From: Nodosilinea sp. PGN35
GTDB taxonomy: Bacteria > Cyanobacteriota > Cyanobacteriia > Phormidesmidales > Phormidesmidaceae
Direction of reading: 5' to 3'
Length of the DNA stretch: 64,000 nucleotides
NCBI RefSeq assembly: GCF_029109325.1
Contig: NZ_JAQKQJ010000015.1
Span: forward strand, 1 to 64,000
In this document: positions 32,542-40,843 of the stretch, one piece after another
How positions within the stretch are numbered: the first letter of the stretch is position 1
Layout: every line of letters begins with the position of its first letter
The notes under the pieces: model-generated
Databases searched by the model: none
What the model was told of the DNA's origin: nothing
The model's input: the letters and a program-made list of their open reading frames with translations, nothing else
Program-made: the position numbers and the translations under genes

Positions 32542-33615
32542 TCATGCCGTCTCGCCCGGCTGAATGGGGCTGAGAATCTGGCTGAGCAACCGCAGCTGAT
32601 CGGTATTGCCCATGCTGATCACCATATCGCCGGGGTAGAGGCGGGTGTCGGCGGTGGGGGCAAACATCAGCACCCCAGCGCTGCGGCGAATGGCCAAAAT
32701 CAATGCTCCAGACTGGCGGCCCAGCTGCGCCTCCGCCAGGGTTTTACCCACAATGGGGCAGCTCTCAGGCAGCAGCAAAAATTCCTCCACATAGACTGTG
32801 CGCTCGGCCCCGGTGAGCATGCCGTCTAAAAAGTCCACCACCTGGGGGCGCAGGGCGGCGGCGGCCATGCGCTTGCCGCCGGTAATGTAGGGCGACACCA
32901 CTACATCGGCCCCGCCCCGCTGTAGTTTGAGAATGGCCTCTTCGCTGCTGGCTCGAGCAATGGTGCGAATGCCGGGGGACAGGGTTTTGGCCGAAAGCAC
33001 AATGTAGAGATTTTCGGCATCGGAGGGCAGGGCCGCCACCAGGCAGCGAGCCCGCTCTACCCCGGCCTGCACCAGGATCTGATCCTGGGTGGCATCGCCC
33101 TGAAGCGAGATGTAGCCGAGCTGCTGAGCAACTTGAATTGCGCCATCCTCAGAGTCCACCACCACAAAGGGAATGTGCTCTGCCGAAAACTCGCTGGCCA
33201 CCTGCCGCCCGGTGCGCCCTAGCCCGCAAATAATATAGTGGCCCCGCAACGATTCCATAAGTCTGCGCCGCTTGAGTAACCGAAACCCAGCCTGAAAATG
33301 CCCCTGCACAATGGCCTCGGTCAGACTGTTGAGGATGTAGGCAATCACGCCGACCCCCATCATGATCAAGACAATGGTGAACAGGCGACTGCGGGGGCTG
33401 AGGGGATTAATTTCTCCAAAGCCGACCGTTGAGAGGGTAATCACCGCCATGTAGGCGGCATCGAGCCAGCTCCAGCCTTCCACCAGGCGGTACCACAGCA
33501 CCCCCGACAGCACCACACCGCCCAGGGCGATCGCGCCCCGAATCAGGTGTTGCCGGGTGCGCCGATAGTTTTCTTCGACGCTGGTTTCGCCGTAGGCAGG
33601 GCGGTTTTGGCGCAC
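32542..33615 (-). CDS. Potassium channel with TrkA-N and TrkA-C domains
   Basis: The 357-residue protein has two membrane helices around a pore (IALGGVVLSGVLWYRL, DAAYMAVITLSTVGFGEINP with the TVGFGE filter, FTIVLIMMGVGVIAYIL), then an RCK/TrkA-N Rossmann domain starting YIICGLGRTGRQVASEF and an RCK-C domain (PIVGKTLAEAQLGRQSGALI). The architecture is that of MthK/Kch-like ligand-gated channels. The start is a GTG at 33615; the frame is open farther upstream without an ATG. It would set potassium flux across the plasma or thylakoid membrane. Confidence 0.9.
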   Translation of the reverse strand: MRQNRPAYGETSVEENYRRTRQHLIRGAIALGGVVLSGVLWYRLVEGWSWLDAAYMAVITLSTVGFGEINPLSPRSRLFTIVLIMMGVGVIAYILNSLTEAIVQGHFQAGFRLLKRRRLMESLRGHYIICGLGRTGRQVASEFSAEHIPFVVVDSEDGAIQVAQQLGYISLQGDATQDQILVQAGVERARCLVAALPSDAENLYIVLSAKTLSPGIRTIARASSEEAILKLQRGGADVVVSPYITGGKRMAAAALRPQVVDFLDGMLTGAERTVYVEEFLLLPESCPIVGKTLAEAQLGRQSGALILAIRRSAGVLMFAPTADTRLYPGDMVISMGNTDQLRLLSQILSPIQPGETA

Positions 33616-33842
33616 AGAGGTTAACCACTGAAACTCGACGTTGGATATGGCCCGCGATCGCGGTTCGCCCCCCAGACTGCCGCTGCCACTGCTGCCCTAA
33701 ATTGTATAGCGTGTATAGCGCTGGCCAGCTAGCCCAGGGTACGGGCGATCGATCGTTGCCAAAACCTGGAACGGCTGGCCAGCTCCCAACCGCCCCCGCA
33801 ACCGCCGCAACCTCTTGCCCCCTGTAGCGGTTGCTGTAAACA

Positions 33843-33871
33843 CCAAAAACGCCCTGGGGTTAGCCAGGGCG
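33843..33871 (-). terminator. Terminator of the 65-aa gene
   Basis: On the minus strand CGCCCTGG pairs with CCAGGGCG across a short loop and runs directly into TTTTT. It is about 35 bases after the stop of the 65-aa gene, a good intrinsic terminator. Confidence 0.75.
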
Positions 33872-33905
33872 CAGACCTCTTCACCGGCAGAAACCAGCGG
33901 CAGCA

Positions 33906-34103
33906 TCAGTCGGCCAGACGCACTCGCCCGGCCCGAATGCTGTCAAACACCTGGTTGATGTACTGGCGATCGCGGGCCGTCAGCATCGGATTGCTCAACA
34001 TCGCCGTCGATAGGCTGAGGTGGTCGCGGCGGCTCAAGACCCCCTGCTCCATGGCAACATTCACCAGCGATTGAATATCTGGGGCAGGTAGAGACGACAC
34101 CAT
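33906..34103 (-). CDS. Conserved small protein of unknown function (65 aa)
   Basis: The protein begins MVSSLPAPDIQSLVNVAMEQ and continues GVLSRRDHLSLSTAML and LTARDRQYINQVFDSIRAGR. It is a helical small protein that looks like a conserved cyanobacterial family (ARDRxxINxVFDxIRxGR pattern), but I cannot name a function. Its own terminator follows, and its leader contains a hairpin cluster at 34143-34203. The short, well-framed gene with terminator and leader argues for a real product. Confidence 0.7.
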   Translation of the reverse strand: MVSSLPAPDIQSLVNVAMEQGVLSRRDHLSLSTAMLSNPMLTARDRQYINQVFDSIRAGRVRLAD

Positions 34104-34142
34104 AATTGCAAATCCTTGATTCAGGAGTGACGATAGATAAAC

Positions 34143-34203
34143 AGAAGCCCGGCGGGCTATGCCCCAGGCGACGTTGTAGCCTCCGCTACAATTTCGGGCT
34201 TCT
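34143..34203. ncRNA. Candidate structured leader, three-way junction
   Basis: Outer arms AGAAGCCCG (34143-34151) and CGGGCTTCT (34195-34203) pair perfectly over nine bases. Inside, TTGTAGC (34174-34180) and GCTACAA (34185-34191) form a hairpin with a four-base loop, and a GGG/CCC stem fills the rest. On the minus strand it would form the leader of the 65-aa gene about 40 bases before its ATG. No known riboswitch is recognised. Confidence 0.4.
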
Positions 34204-34338
34204 TAAAGCATGCCCAATCCTGAGACAGTACGGTGTAGCCACGGGTAAAGATTCAGTAAACCTGCATTAAAGCCTGAGCCAAGGGTGGTTTTCCACGGAG
34301 AAGTTACGGAAATGACGACGCAAAACCAGGAGCATTCC

Positions 34339-35148
34339 ATGGACATTCACCGGTTAGAGGCCTTTCGTGACAACTACATCTTTGTACTGCACAACCCAGC
34401 ACAGGGGGCAGAACAGGGGTTGGCCGCGGTGGTTGACCCCGGCGATGCCCAGCCGGTACTGCAAACCCTAGAACACCTTGGGGCCACACTGACGGCTATC
34501 CTCAACACTCACCACCACAGCGACCACGTGGGCGGCAACAGTCAGCTGCTGGAGCGGTTTCCCCAGGCCCAGGTCTACGGCGGGATCGGCGATCGGGGTC
34601 GCATTCCCGGACAGACTCATTTTTTGCGGGAGGGCGATCGGGTACAGCTGTGGGGCGGGCAAGGTGCAGACAGCGACCAGCCTACCGCCGAGGTGATCTT
34701 TGTGCCGGGCCACACCCGGGCCCACATCGCTTACTACTTCGCCCCCTCCAAAACCACCGACTGGGGAGAACTGTTCTGCGGCGACACGCTCTTTGCCGGA
34801 GGCTGCGGTCGCCTCTTTGAGGGCACCCCTCAGCAGATGGTGACGTCGCTGGGCAAGCTGCGCCAGCTGCCCGACACCACCCGCGTGTGGTGCGCCCACG
34901 AATACACCCTCAACAACCTCAAATTTGCGATTACCGTGGATGGCAGCAATGCCGCCCTGCACCAGCGGCTGACCCAGGTACAGGCCGCCCGTGGTCAAGC
35001 CCAGCCCACGGTACCCACCAGCCTGGGACTCGAAAAGCAGACCAACCCCTTTCTGCGATGGGATGACATTCACCTACAGCAGGCGGTGAAAAGCACCTCC
35101 ACAGTGCAGACCTTTGCCCGGCTACGGGGCAAAAAAGATCAGTTTTAG
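34339..35148 (+). CDS. gloB: Hydroxyacylglutathione hydrolase (glyoxalase II)
   Basis: A metallo-beta-lactamase-fold enzyme that hydrolyses S-lactoylglutathione in methylglyoxal detoxification. The zinc motif THHHSDHVGG is present, as are VFVPGHTRAHIAYYF-like (IFVPGHTRAHIAYYF), GDTLFAGGCGRLFEGTPQQM and the HEYTLNNLKFA segment of the C-terminal domain, ending KTNPFLRWDD-like (QTNPFLRWDD). Length 269 is normal. The ATG at 34339 (MDIHRLEAFRDNYIF) has AGGAG six bases upstream and is chosen over two earlier in-frame starts. Confidence 0.94.
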   Translation: MDIHRLEAFRDNYIFVLHNPAQGAEQGLAAVVDPGDAQPVLQTLEHLGATLTAILNTHHHSDHVGGNSQLLERFPQAQVYGGIGDRGRIPGQTHFLREGDRVQLWGGQGADSDQPTAEVIFVPGHTRAHIAYYFAPSKTTDWGELFCGDTLFAGGCGRLFEGTPQQMVTSLGKLRQLPDTTRVWCAHEYTLNNLKFAITVDGSNAALHQRLTQVQAARGQAQPTVPTSLGLEKQTNPFLRWDDIHLQQAVKSTSTVQTFARLRGKKDQF

Positions 35149-35194
35149 CCCAAGGCAGGGAACGGTTGCTATACAATCACAACAGCAGCGCACG

Positions 35195-35214
35195 CTGGGG
35201 TTAAACCACCCCAG
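35195..35214. repeat. 7-bp stem hairpin upstream of ndhM
   Basis: CTGGGGT (35195-35201) and ACCCCAG (35208-35214) flank a six-base loop, 30 bases before the ndhM start. It may terminate gloB transcripts or lie in the ndhM leader. Confidence 0.4.
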
Positions 35215-35243
35215 ATCACCTAAGTAAAGGGCAAAACCTGGCT

Positions 35244-35591
35244 ATGATGCTCAAATCGACCACCCGGCATATTCACATCTACACGGCCACCGTTGCTAAC
35301 AACGAGCTGGTGCCCAGCGACGACAAGCTCACCCTAGACATTGACCCCGACAACGAGTTCAACTGGTCTGAAGACGCCGTCAAAGCCGTCTACGCCGAGT
35401 TTGATCGCCTGGTCGATGCCGCCGCCGGAGAAGATTTGACCGACTACAACCTGCGGCGCATTGGCTCTGATCTAGAGCACTTTGTGCGACAGCTGCTCCA
35501 GCAGGGGGACATTAGCTACAACCTCAAGAGCCGCGCCCTCAACTACAGCATGGGGCTGCCGCGGGTAGAGGCCAGCGGCCCGTCCAGCTGA
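35244..35591 (+). CDS. ndhM: NAD(P)H-quinone oxidoreductase subunit M
   Basis: NdhM is an oxygenic-photosynthesis-specific subunit of NDH-1, on the stromal/cytoplasmic arm. The sequence shows the diagnostic blocks MLKSTTRHIHIYTATVANNE, TLDIDPDNEFNWSEDAVKAV, DLTDYNLRRIGSDLEHFVRQ and GDISYNLKSRALNYSMGLPR, nearly the whole family length (115 residues). Tandem ATG codons form the start. It is a separate unit from the ndhF/ndhD/cupB genes 10 kb away. Confidence 0.95.
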   Translation: MMLKSTTRHIHIYTATVANNELVPSDDKLTLDIDPDNEFNWSEDAVKAVYAEFDRLVDAAAGEDLTDYNLRRIGSDLEHFVRQLLQQGDISYNLKSRALNYSMGLPRVEASGPSS

Positions 35592-35799
35592 GGTCTGTGC
35601 AGCGGCTGAGACCCCGCTAGCCGCTGTAGACAACACGCTGCTGTAGAGCGACACGCTGTAGACAACCAGGGTAGGGTCACGCCCAACCCCTATCCCCGCT
35701 CTCGGCTGGCTACGCTGGGAGCAACCATCCTGGCCTGAGAAAGGCTGGGGTTAGATACCATGAGAGCTTAAGAGCTGTTTACCTGCCCCCAGACGGATC

Positions 35800-38190
35800 G
35801 TGATCCAGTGCTCTAACCCATCCTGCCGGTCGGTTTCGACCCCACCTGCCAGCCGCTGCAAGGTCTGTGAAACTCCCCTGCTGTACCATTTTTTGCTGGC
35901 GGTTAGCGATGGGCCTTTAACCGCACGCCCTGGGGCCCTAATAGCCGGGCGGTTTTTGGTCTGGGGTGACGATCGCAAAGCTGCTCTGGGGGGCCATCTC
36001 TGGCTCGACACCCGGCCCGATACCCCGACGCCGTCCCTGGAAAAAATTCCGGGCTCGGTGATGGCCTACCTAAAGCTATTTCACCTGGCCCAGCATGTTC
36101 CTCGTCCCTACGCCTACCTGACCTCAGAACAAACCGGTCTGCCAGCTCCGGTGCTGCTATTAGAGAGCGCTCCCATCGGCGTGCGTGTTCATTCCCACGG
36201 CGGGGAGACCCAGGTTGAGGAGCGGGGCTCCCCCAGCCAGGGCAAGGTCGAGGCCGTCATTCTGCCCTCCCTGTCCCAGCGGTGGGGCGCAGGATCTCCG
36301 CTGCAGCAGCTCAACTGGCTGCGGCAGGTGGCTGACCTGTGGACGCCGCTCACCGCAGAGCAGGTGGCCACTACCCTGCTAGATCTTGACAGCCTACGGG
36401 TAGACGGAGCCCTGCTGCGGCTGACTACACTCGTAGCCGATGCCCCCAGCCCATCGCTGACCCAGCTCGGCCAGGGGTGGCAGCCGCTGGTGGCTACGGC
36501 CCATCCCCCGCTGCGCTCCTACCTGGGCTGGCTGATTAAGGCCCTCAAAGACGGCAAATTTGCCTCGGCGCAAGATCTGGCTGCCGAGCTAGAGGGAGCC
36601 ATTCAAACCCTGGCCCAGGGCCTGCTTGTCACCGTAGACTGGGCGGCGGACACTGACCAGGGGCCGACCCGTGAGCGCAACGAAGACGCCTGCTACCCCG
36701 AGAAAGACCCCCGCCAACAGCGGCTGCCGAGCCGACCCGACAGCGTTGATACGCTGCCGCTGCTGCTGGTATGCGACGGCATTGGCGGCCATGAGCAGGG
36801 TAGTGTGGCCTCCCAGACCGCCATCAAGCTGCTTCAGCAGGAACTGGAACCGCTCACTCATCAGGCCCGACTGTCGCCAGGGGCGATCGCCCAGCGCCTC
36901 AAGCAGGCTCTAATTTTGGCCAACGACGCCATCTCCGCCCGCAACAACGACGAGCACCGCTCCGCCCGAGCCCGCATGGGCACGACGGTGGTTGTAGCCC
37001 TGGTTCACTTCCCCTACGTCTCCATTGCCCACATCGGCGACAGCCGCGCCTACCGCATCAGCCCCCACACCTGTTACCAGATCACCGTTGACGACGATGT
37101 GGCCTCCCGCGAGGCGCAGATGGGCTACGCCCTGCACTCAGAGGCGGTGCAGTTACCCAGCGGCGGGGCGCTGGTACAGGCCCTGGGCATCAGTGACTCG
37201 GGTTCGCTGTACCCCTCGGTGCAGCACCTGCTGCTGGACGACCCGGCAGTGCTGCTGCTCTGCTCCGACGGCCTCAGCGACTACGATCGCGTCGATGCCC
37301 TGGCCCCTCTGCTGGTGGCCCCTCTGACCACCACCCCTGGCCCCCTCAGCCCAGCCGTAGCCGCCCTGATCCAGCAGGCCAACCGCCTCAACGGCCACGA
37401 CAATGTCACCGTGGGGCTGATGCGCTTTGTGCCCCAGCCCGCCCCCCTGCCCACGCTGCCCGCTGGCCCCCTCCGGCAGTCCGTTGACGTGGGTCCCAGT
37501 TCCCCCGGCGGTACCCCCAGCTTTAGCGAACCAGCGGTAACGCGCTCAACTCGCCTGGTGGCCCCGGCTCCGGGGCTGGAGACACCCCCGGCCCCAAGGC
37601 GGTCTGGCTTTCCCTGGGGAGCTTTTTGGGGCGGTATGGGGGCCGTGCTCGCCGGGCTCGCCGGGGTAGGCTGGGTCTGGAGCCGCAGCGCCGCTGAGGC
37701 GATCGCGTTTCAGCCCCTGACCACCCGCTGGGCCACCCCAGCCCTGACCGGACGACCGCTGCCCGAGGCCGCCCTGGCCGCCCTGGTGGAAGTGCCCGTG
37801 GGCTCGTTTTGGCAGTCTGCCCCAGCCCTGAGCCCGACCGGCAATGCCGCAGCGCTACAGCTGAACCAGCAGCCGGCGCTGGGGACAACCACCAGCCCAT
37901 CGCCAGCGCTGGCGACGGGCAGCGTGCTGAGGGTGGTCAGTCGCCAAACCACAGCGGACAATGTTGACTGGGTGCGGCTCCGGGTCTGCTCTATTCCTTC
38001 GGGGGAATCCCTCGACCAGCAGCCCCAGGAAACCAGCCAAAGTCCGCCCCCCGCCCCAACTGCCCCCGAGCTGGGGCAGCGTCTGATAGCGCCAGGGGAA
38101 GAGGGTTGGGTGCAAACCCGTCAGCTCTACGGAGCGGCGACTTTTTTAGAATTAGTCACCCCGGCCCAGGCGGGTCGCTGCGCGTCTTAG
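35800..38190 (+). CDS. PP2C-type serine/threonine phosphatase with zinc-ribbon N-terminus and membrane anchor
   Basis: Four cysteines at residues 4, 9, 20 and 23 (CX4CX10CX2C) form a zinc-ribbon-like start. Residues about 285-550 are the PP2C domain: DTDQGPTRERNEDACYP, LLVCDGIGGHEQGSVASQTA, MGTTVVVALVHFPYVSIAHI, GDSRAYRI, LLLCSDGLSDYDRV and GHDNVTVGLMRF, with the metal-binding aspartates intact. A Pro/Ser-rich linker leads to one membrane helix (WGAFWGGMGAVLAGLAGVGW) and an extracytoplasmic C-terminal region resembling an SH3-like domain. The GTG start is inferred from the first Cys pair. The next gene encodes a CHAT-FHA protein, a plausible substrate. Confidence 0.9.
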   Translation: MIQCSNPSCRSVSTPPASRCKVCETPLLYHFLLAVSDGPLTARPGALIAGRFLVWGDDRKAALGGHLWLDTRPDTPTPSLEKIPGSVMAYLKLFHLAQHVPRPYAYLTSEQTGLPAPVLLLESAPIGVRVHSHGGETQVEERGSPSQGKVEAVILPSLSQRWGAGSPLQQLNWLRQVADLWTPLTAEQVATTLLDLDSLRVDGALLRLTTLVADAPSPSLTQLGQGWQPLVATAHPPLRSYLGWLIKALKDGKFASAQDLAAELEGAIQTLAQGLLVTVDWAADTDQGPTRERNEDACYPEKDPRQQRLPSRPDSVDTLPLLLVCDGIGGHEQGSVASQTAIKLLQQELEPLTHQARLSPGAIAQRLKQALILANDAISARNNDEHRSARARMGTTVVVALVHFPYVSIAHIGDSRAYRISPHTCYQITVDDDVASREAQMGYALHSEAVQLPSGGALVQALGISDSGSLYPSVQHLLLDDPAVLLLCSDGLSDYDRVDALAPLLVAPLTTTPGPLSPAVAALIQQANRLNGHDNVTVGLMRFVPQPAPLPTLPAGPLRQSVDVGPSSPGGTPSFSEPAVTRSTRLVAPAPGLETPPAPRRSGFPWGAFWGGMGAVLAGLAGVGWVWSRSAAEAIAFQPLTTRWATPALTGRPLPEAALAALVEVPVGSFWQSAPALSPTGNAAALQLNQQPALGTTTSPSPALATGSVLRVVSRQTTADNVDWVRLRVCSIPSGESLDQQPQETSQSPPPAPTAPELGQRLIAPGEEGWVQTRQLYGAATFLELVTPAQAGRCAS

Positions 38191-38240
38191 CTGCTTGATG
38201 TCTAGATTTATGCTTTGGCCCTACTGTCTTAGGCCTGCCT

Positions 38241-39881
38241 ATGCCGTTGTCCGACGATCTAACCCTGTGCATTGCCATCGATCGGCTCACCGAGGCCGAC
38301 TCCACCCACTACGCCATCTGGGTGCTAGAGAGCCCGTTCCCCGGCGGCTATGCCCACCACGATCGCCTCTGGGATAGTCAGATGGCTCAAATCTGGGAGA
38401 GTTGGCAGCAGTTTTTTGCCCTGCGGGGGCTGCCCCAGGTGCCCCACGTGCCCTCGGCCTACGTACCCCAATTTCACCTCGATGACCTGCTTGACCGGGT
38501 GGCCCCGGCGGCGGAGGTGGGAGGGTACACCGGACGGCTCATGCAGGGGCTGGGGGTGAGCCTGTGGGAGTGGCTGTTTGACGGCCCCATTCGCCAGACC
38601 CTGGAGCGCAGTCTGGGCATGGCGATCGGCCAAAATCGCCCGCTCAAGCTGCGTCTGGAGATTCGCCCCCCTGAACTGATTAGCCTGCCCTGGGAAATTA
38701 TGCAGCCCCAGCCCGGCTGCCCGGCCCTGTCCCTGGGGCCGCAGGTGTTGTTTAGCCGCACCGCCAGCGCCGTTGAACCCCTACCCGAGGCGGAGCTGGA
38801 CACCTCCCTGCGGATTCTTTTGGTACTGGGGCAGGATGACCCCAGCCCCGGCGGTGGCGGGGCTGACCAGGTCTTGCAGCTGCCCCAGGAGGCCGAAGCC
38901 CTCAAGCAGCTGCTAGAGCTCAGCGCCTCTCGCCTGAGTTACCAGGGGGCGAGCCCGGTGGTCTGTCAGGTGCAGACCCTGCTCGAACCCGACGCCAAAA
39001 CCCTGCTCACAGCCCTGGAGACAAACTACTTTAATGTGTTTTTCTACGCTGGTCACGGGGTGCCAGCCCCCGACGGCGGACTGCTGTTTTTGCGCCAGGG
39101 AGGCAGCCTTAGCGGCACAGAACTGGCCCAGGGGCTGGCCCGCAACGGCATTCGCCTGGCGGTATTCAACACCTGCTGGGGGGCCCAGCCCGACCTGCAA
39201 CAGCAGCAGGTGATTCCCCGCAGCAGTCTGGCAGAGGTGCTGCTGCACCACGGGGTACCGGCGGTGCTGGCCATGCGCGATTCTATAGCCGATGAGGAGG
39301 CGCTGAGTTTTATTCAGGTGCTGGCTCGGGGGCTAGCCGAGCGCCAGCCGGTAGCCCAGGCGGTGGCCCTGGCTCGACAGCACCTGCTGACGGCCTACCG
39401 CTTCAATCACCCGGCCTGGAGCCTGCCGGTGCTGTACCAGCATCCCCAGTTTGGGGGGCATCTACTGCGCGAGGCGGCCCTGGCGGTGACCCAGCTGCCG
39501 GGGCAAGACCTGCGCACGACTCAGGCGGTGGTGCTGCGCTGCCTGGCCACGCCGACTCGCCTGTGGCGGCTCTACGACGGCTACCTGCGGGTGGGGCGAC
39601 TGCCTGACAACGACCTGGTGATTTTAGAGCCCTGGGTTTCGGGACAGCACGCCGAAATTTTCTGCCGCACCCAGTTTGAAAACGGTGTGCAGGAGACCTA
39701 CTACTACCTGCGCGATCGCTCCCGCTACGGCTCCTACTATTTTGACAGTCACGGCTGGCACCACGTCCACCGGGCTGAGGTGCCCCTCGCCCTGGGCACG
39801 GCCATTCGCTTTGGCAGCACCGAAGGCGAACTGATGGAATTTACCCTGGAGGGTAGCCCCAAATCGCCCCCGCCCTGCTAG
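38241..39881 (+). CDS. CHAT-domain protease fused to a C-terminal FHA domain
   Basis: The central region is a CHAT (caspase-like) domain with a predicted catalytic dyad His272 in VFFYAGHGVP and Cys312 in AVFNTCWGAQ; EIRPPELISLPWEIMQPQPG is the usual CHAT lead-in and SLAEVLLHHGVPAVLAMRDS the following helix. Residues about 455-540 are an FHA domain: GYLRVGRLPDNDLVILEP, WVSGQHAEIFCR, YYYLRDRSRYGSYYFD and LGTAIRFGS. FHA domains bind phosphothreonine. The gene begins 50 bases after the PP2C phosphatase stop, on the same strand. The pair suggests phosphorylation-controlled proteolysis; targets are unknown. Confidence 0.87.
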   Translation: MPLSDDLTLCIAIDRLTEADSTHYAIWVLESPFPGGYAHHDRLWDSQMAQIWESWQQFFALRGLPQVPHVPSAYVPQFHLDDLLDRVAPAAEVGGYTGRLMQGLGVSLWEWLFDGPIRQTLERSLGMAIGQNRPLKLRLEIRPPELISLPWEIMQPQPGCPALSLGPQVLFSRTASAVEPLPEAELDTSLRILLVLGQDDPSPGGGGADQVLQLPQEAEALKQLLELSASRLSYQGASPVVCQVQTLLEPDAKTLLTALETNYFNVFFYAGHGVPAPDGGLLFLRQGGSLSGTELAQGLARNGIRLAVFNTCWGAQPDLQQQQVIPRSSLAEVLLHHGVPAVLAMRDSIADEEALSFIQVLARGLAERQPVAQAVALARQHLLTAYRFNHPAWSLPVLYQHPQFGGHLLREAALAVTQLPGQDLRTTQAVVLRCLATPTRLWRLYDGYLRVGRLPDNDLVILEPWVSGQHAEIFCRTQFENGVQETYYYLRDRSRYGSYYFDSHGWHHVHRAEVPLALGTAIRFGSTEGELMEFTLEGSPKSPPPC

Positions 39882-39983
39882 AACATCCACAAAATTGTTC
39901 ATGCCGTACGGAATTCCCCAGGGGGGCGGTGTATCCACAGTCATCAGGCTCTGTTACCCTCTTGTGCATCTGTAGTTAACGCT

Positions 39984-40634
39984 ATGAACCAATCCTCCCA
40001 GTCTGCTCACTCTGCCTCTGAGCCCACTATGGCTACCCAACACGATCTGCTCGCCAGTATTCTCAACCCTGAGACCGGGTACCCGTGGCAGCCGCTGGCC
40101 CCCGAGGCCGAGGCCTACCTCACCGGCTTAGAGTCAGCGTTTAATGCCCTTGAGGGGGGCGACGAGCTGAACGGGGCGATCGCCGCAGGATGGCAAATCC
40201 TATCGGCCCAGATGGAGGTCCAAATGGCGACTCAGCGGGGCAATGCGCCGATGGACGAGGTATCCCAGGCGGTGATCAGCCCGGTGCTGGAGCAGCTGCG
40301 GCAGTTTCAGGGGCGGGTACCCAGCGGGCTGCTGCACCGCCTGGCTCAGTCTGCAGCGGTGCTCACCCGCAGCGGTCAGCCCCTAATCGATCAGCTGGTG
40401 CAGTGCGTGGACGATATTTTGCCCGGCTGGAACAGTGAAGATTTGGCGGTGCTGGCCCGCCCTCTGGCCTACTCGCTCCGCGATGGCCGAGGCGAAATTT
40501 TAGAGCTTAACCTGCGGGCGATTCCCACGGCCGACTGGGAAGCGCTGTCTGACCTGGAGCAGGCACGGCTCACGCTGACAATGGCGTCGGTGGCTCTTAA
40601 GGTGGCCCAGGGCGAGGGCAGTGAGTCTTTGTAG
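39984..40634 (+). CDS. Hypothetical protein downstream of CHAT-FHA (216 aa)
   Basis: No family is recognised. The protein is acidic, soluble and predicted mostly helical, with a Ser-rich start (MNQSSQSAHSASEPTMATQH). An alternative ATG at residue 16 (MATQHDLLASILNPETGYPW) may be the real start. It follows the CHAT-FHA gene by about 100 bases in the same direction and could be a substrate, regulator or co-factor of that module. Codon use resembles the neighbours. Confidence 0.65.
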   Translation: MNQSSQSAHSASEPTMATQHDLLASILNPETGYPWQPLAPEAEAYLTGLESAFNALEGGDELNGAIAAGWQILSAQMEVQMATQRGNAPMDEVSQAVISPVLEQLRQFQGRVPSGLLHRLAQSAAVLTRSGQPLIDQLVQCVDDILPGWNSEDLAVLARPLAYSLRDGRGEILELNLRAIPTADWEALSDLEQARLTLTMASVALKVAQGEGSESL

Positions 40635-40690
40635 GCAGAGCAAATAGCCAAATTTTCTGCAAATCTTTCCCTTGAGAGGGGCGATCGCGG

Positions 40691-40780
40691 CTGTCAGTCA
40701 GGGATTCTGAAGGGCAGCGGCTGCCGCACCCAAGACCTCGCTACGGGCCCCGTTACGATCTCGTAACGCTTCACTGACAG
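40691..40780 (+). ncRNA. Candidate multi-hairpin leader upstream of TPR gene
   Basis: CTGTCAGT (40691-40698) and ACTGACAG (40773-40780) pair perfectly over eight bases and enclose two further hairpins, GGCA/TGCC (40713-40725) and CGTTACGA-TC-TCGTAACG (40751-40768). It ends 63 bases before the TPR gene ATG. The inner 18-base inverted repeat could also be a protein operator. Confidence 0.4.
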
Positions 40781-40843
40781 GGCCAGTTTCCTGGGGAACC
40801 ATGGGGGTGGTCGCTTTTCCTCGCCCCACTATTGTCAAGTTTT

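Noticed and set aside
33697..33906. Possible 69-aa gene overlapping the stop of the 65-aa gene
   Set aside because: Its frame runs through a clear terminator hairpin and T-run, and the product looks random.
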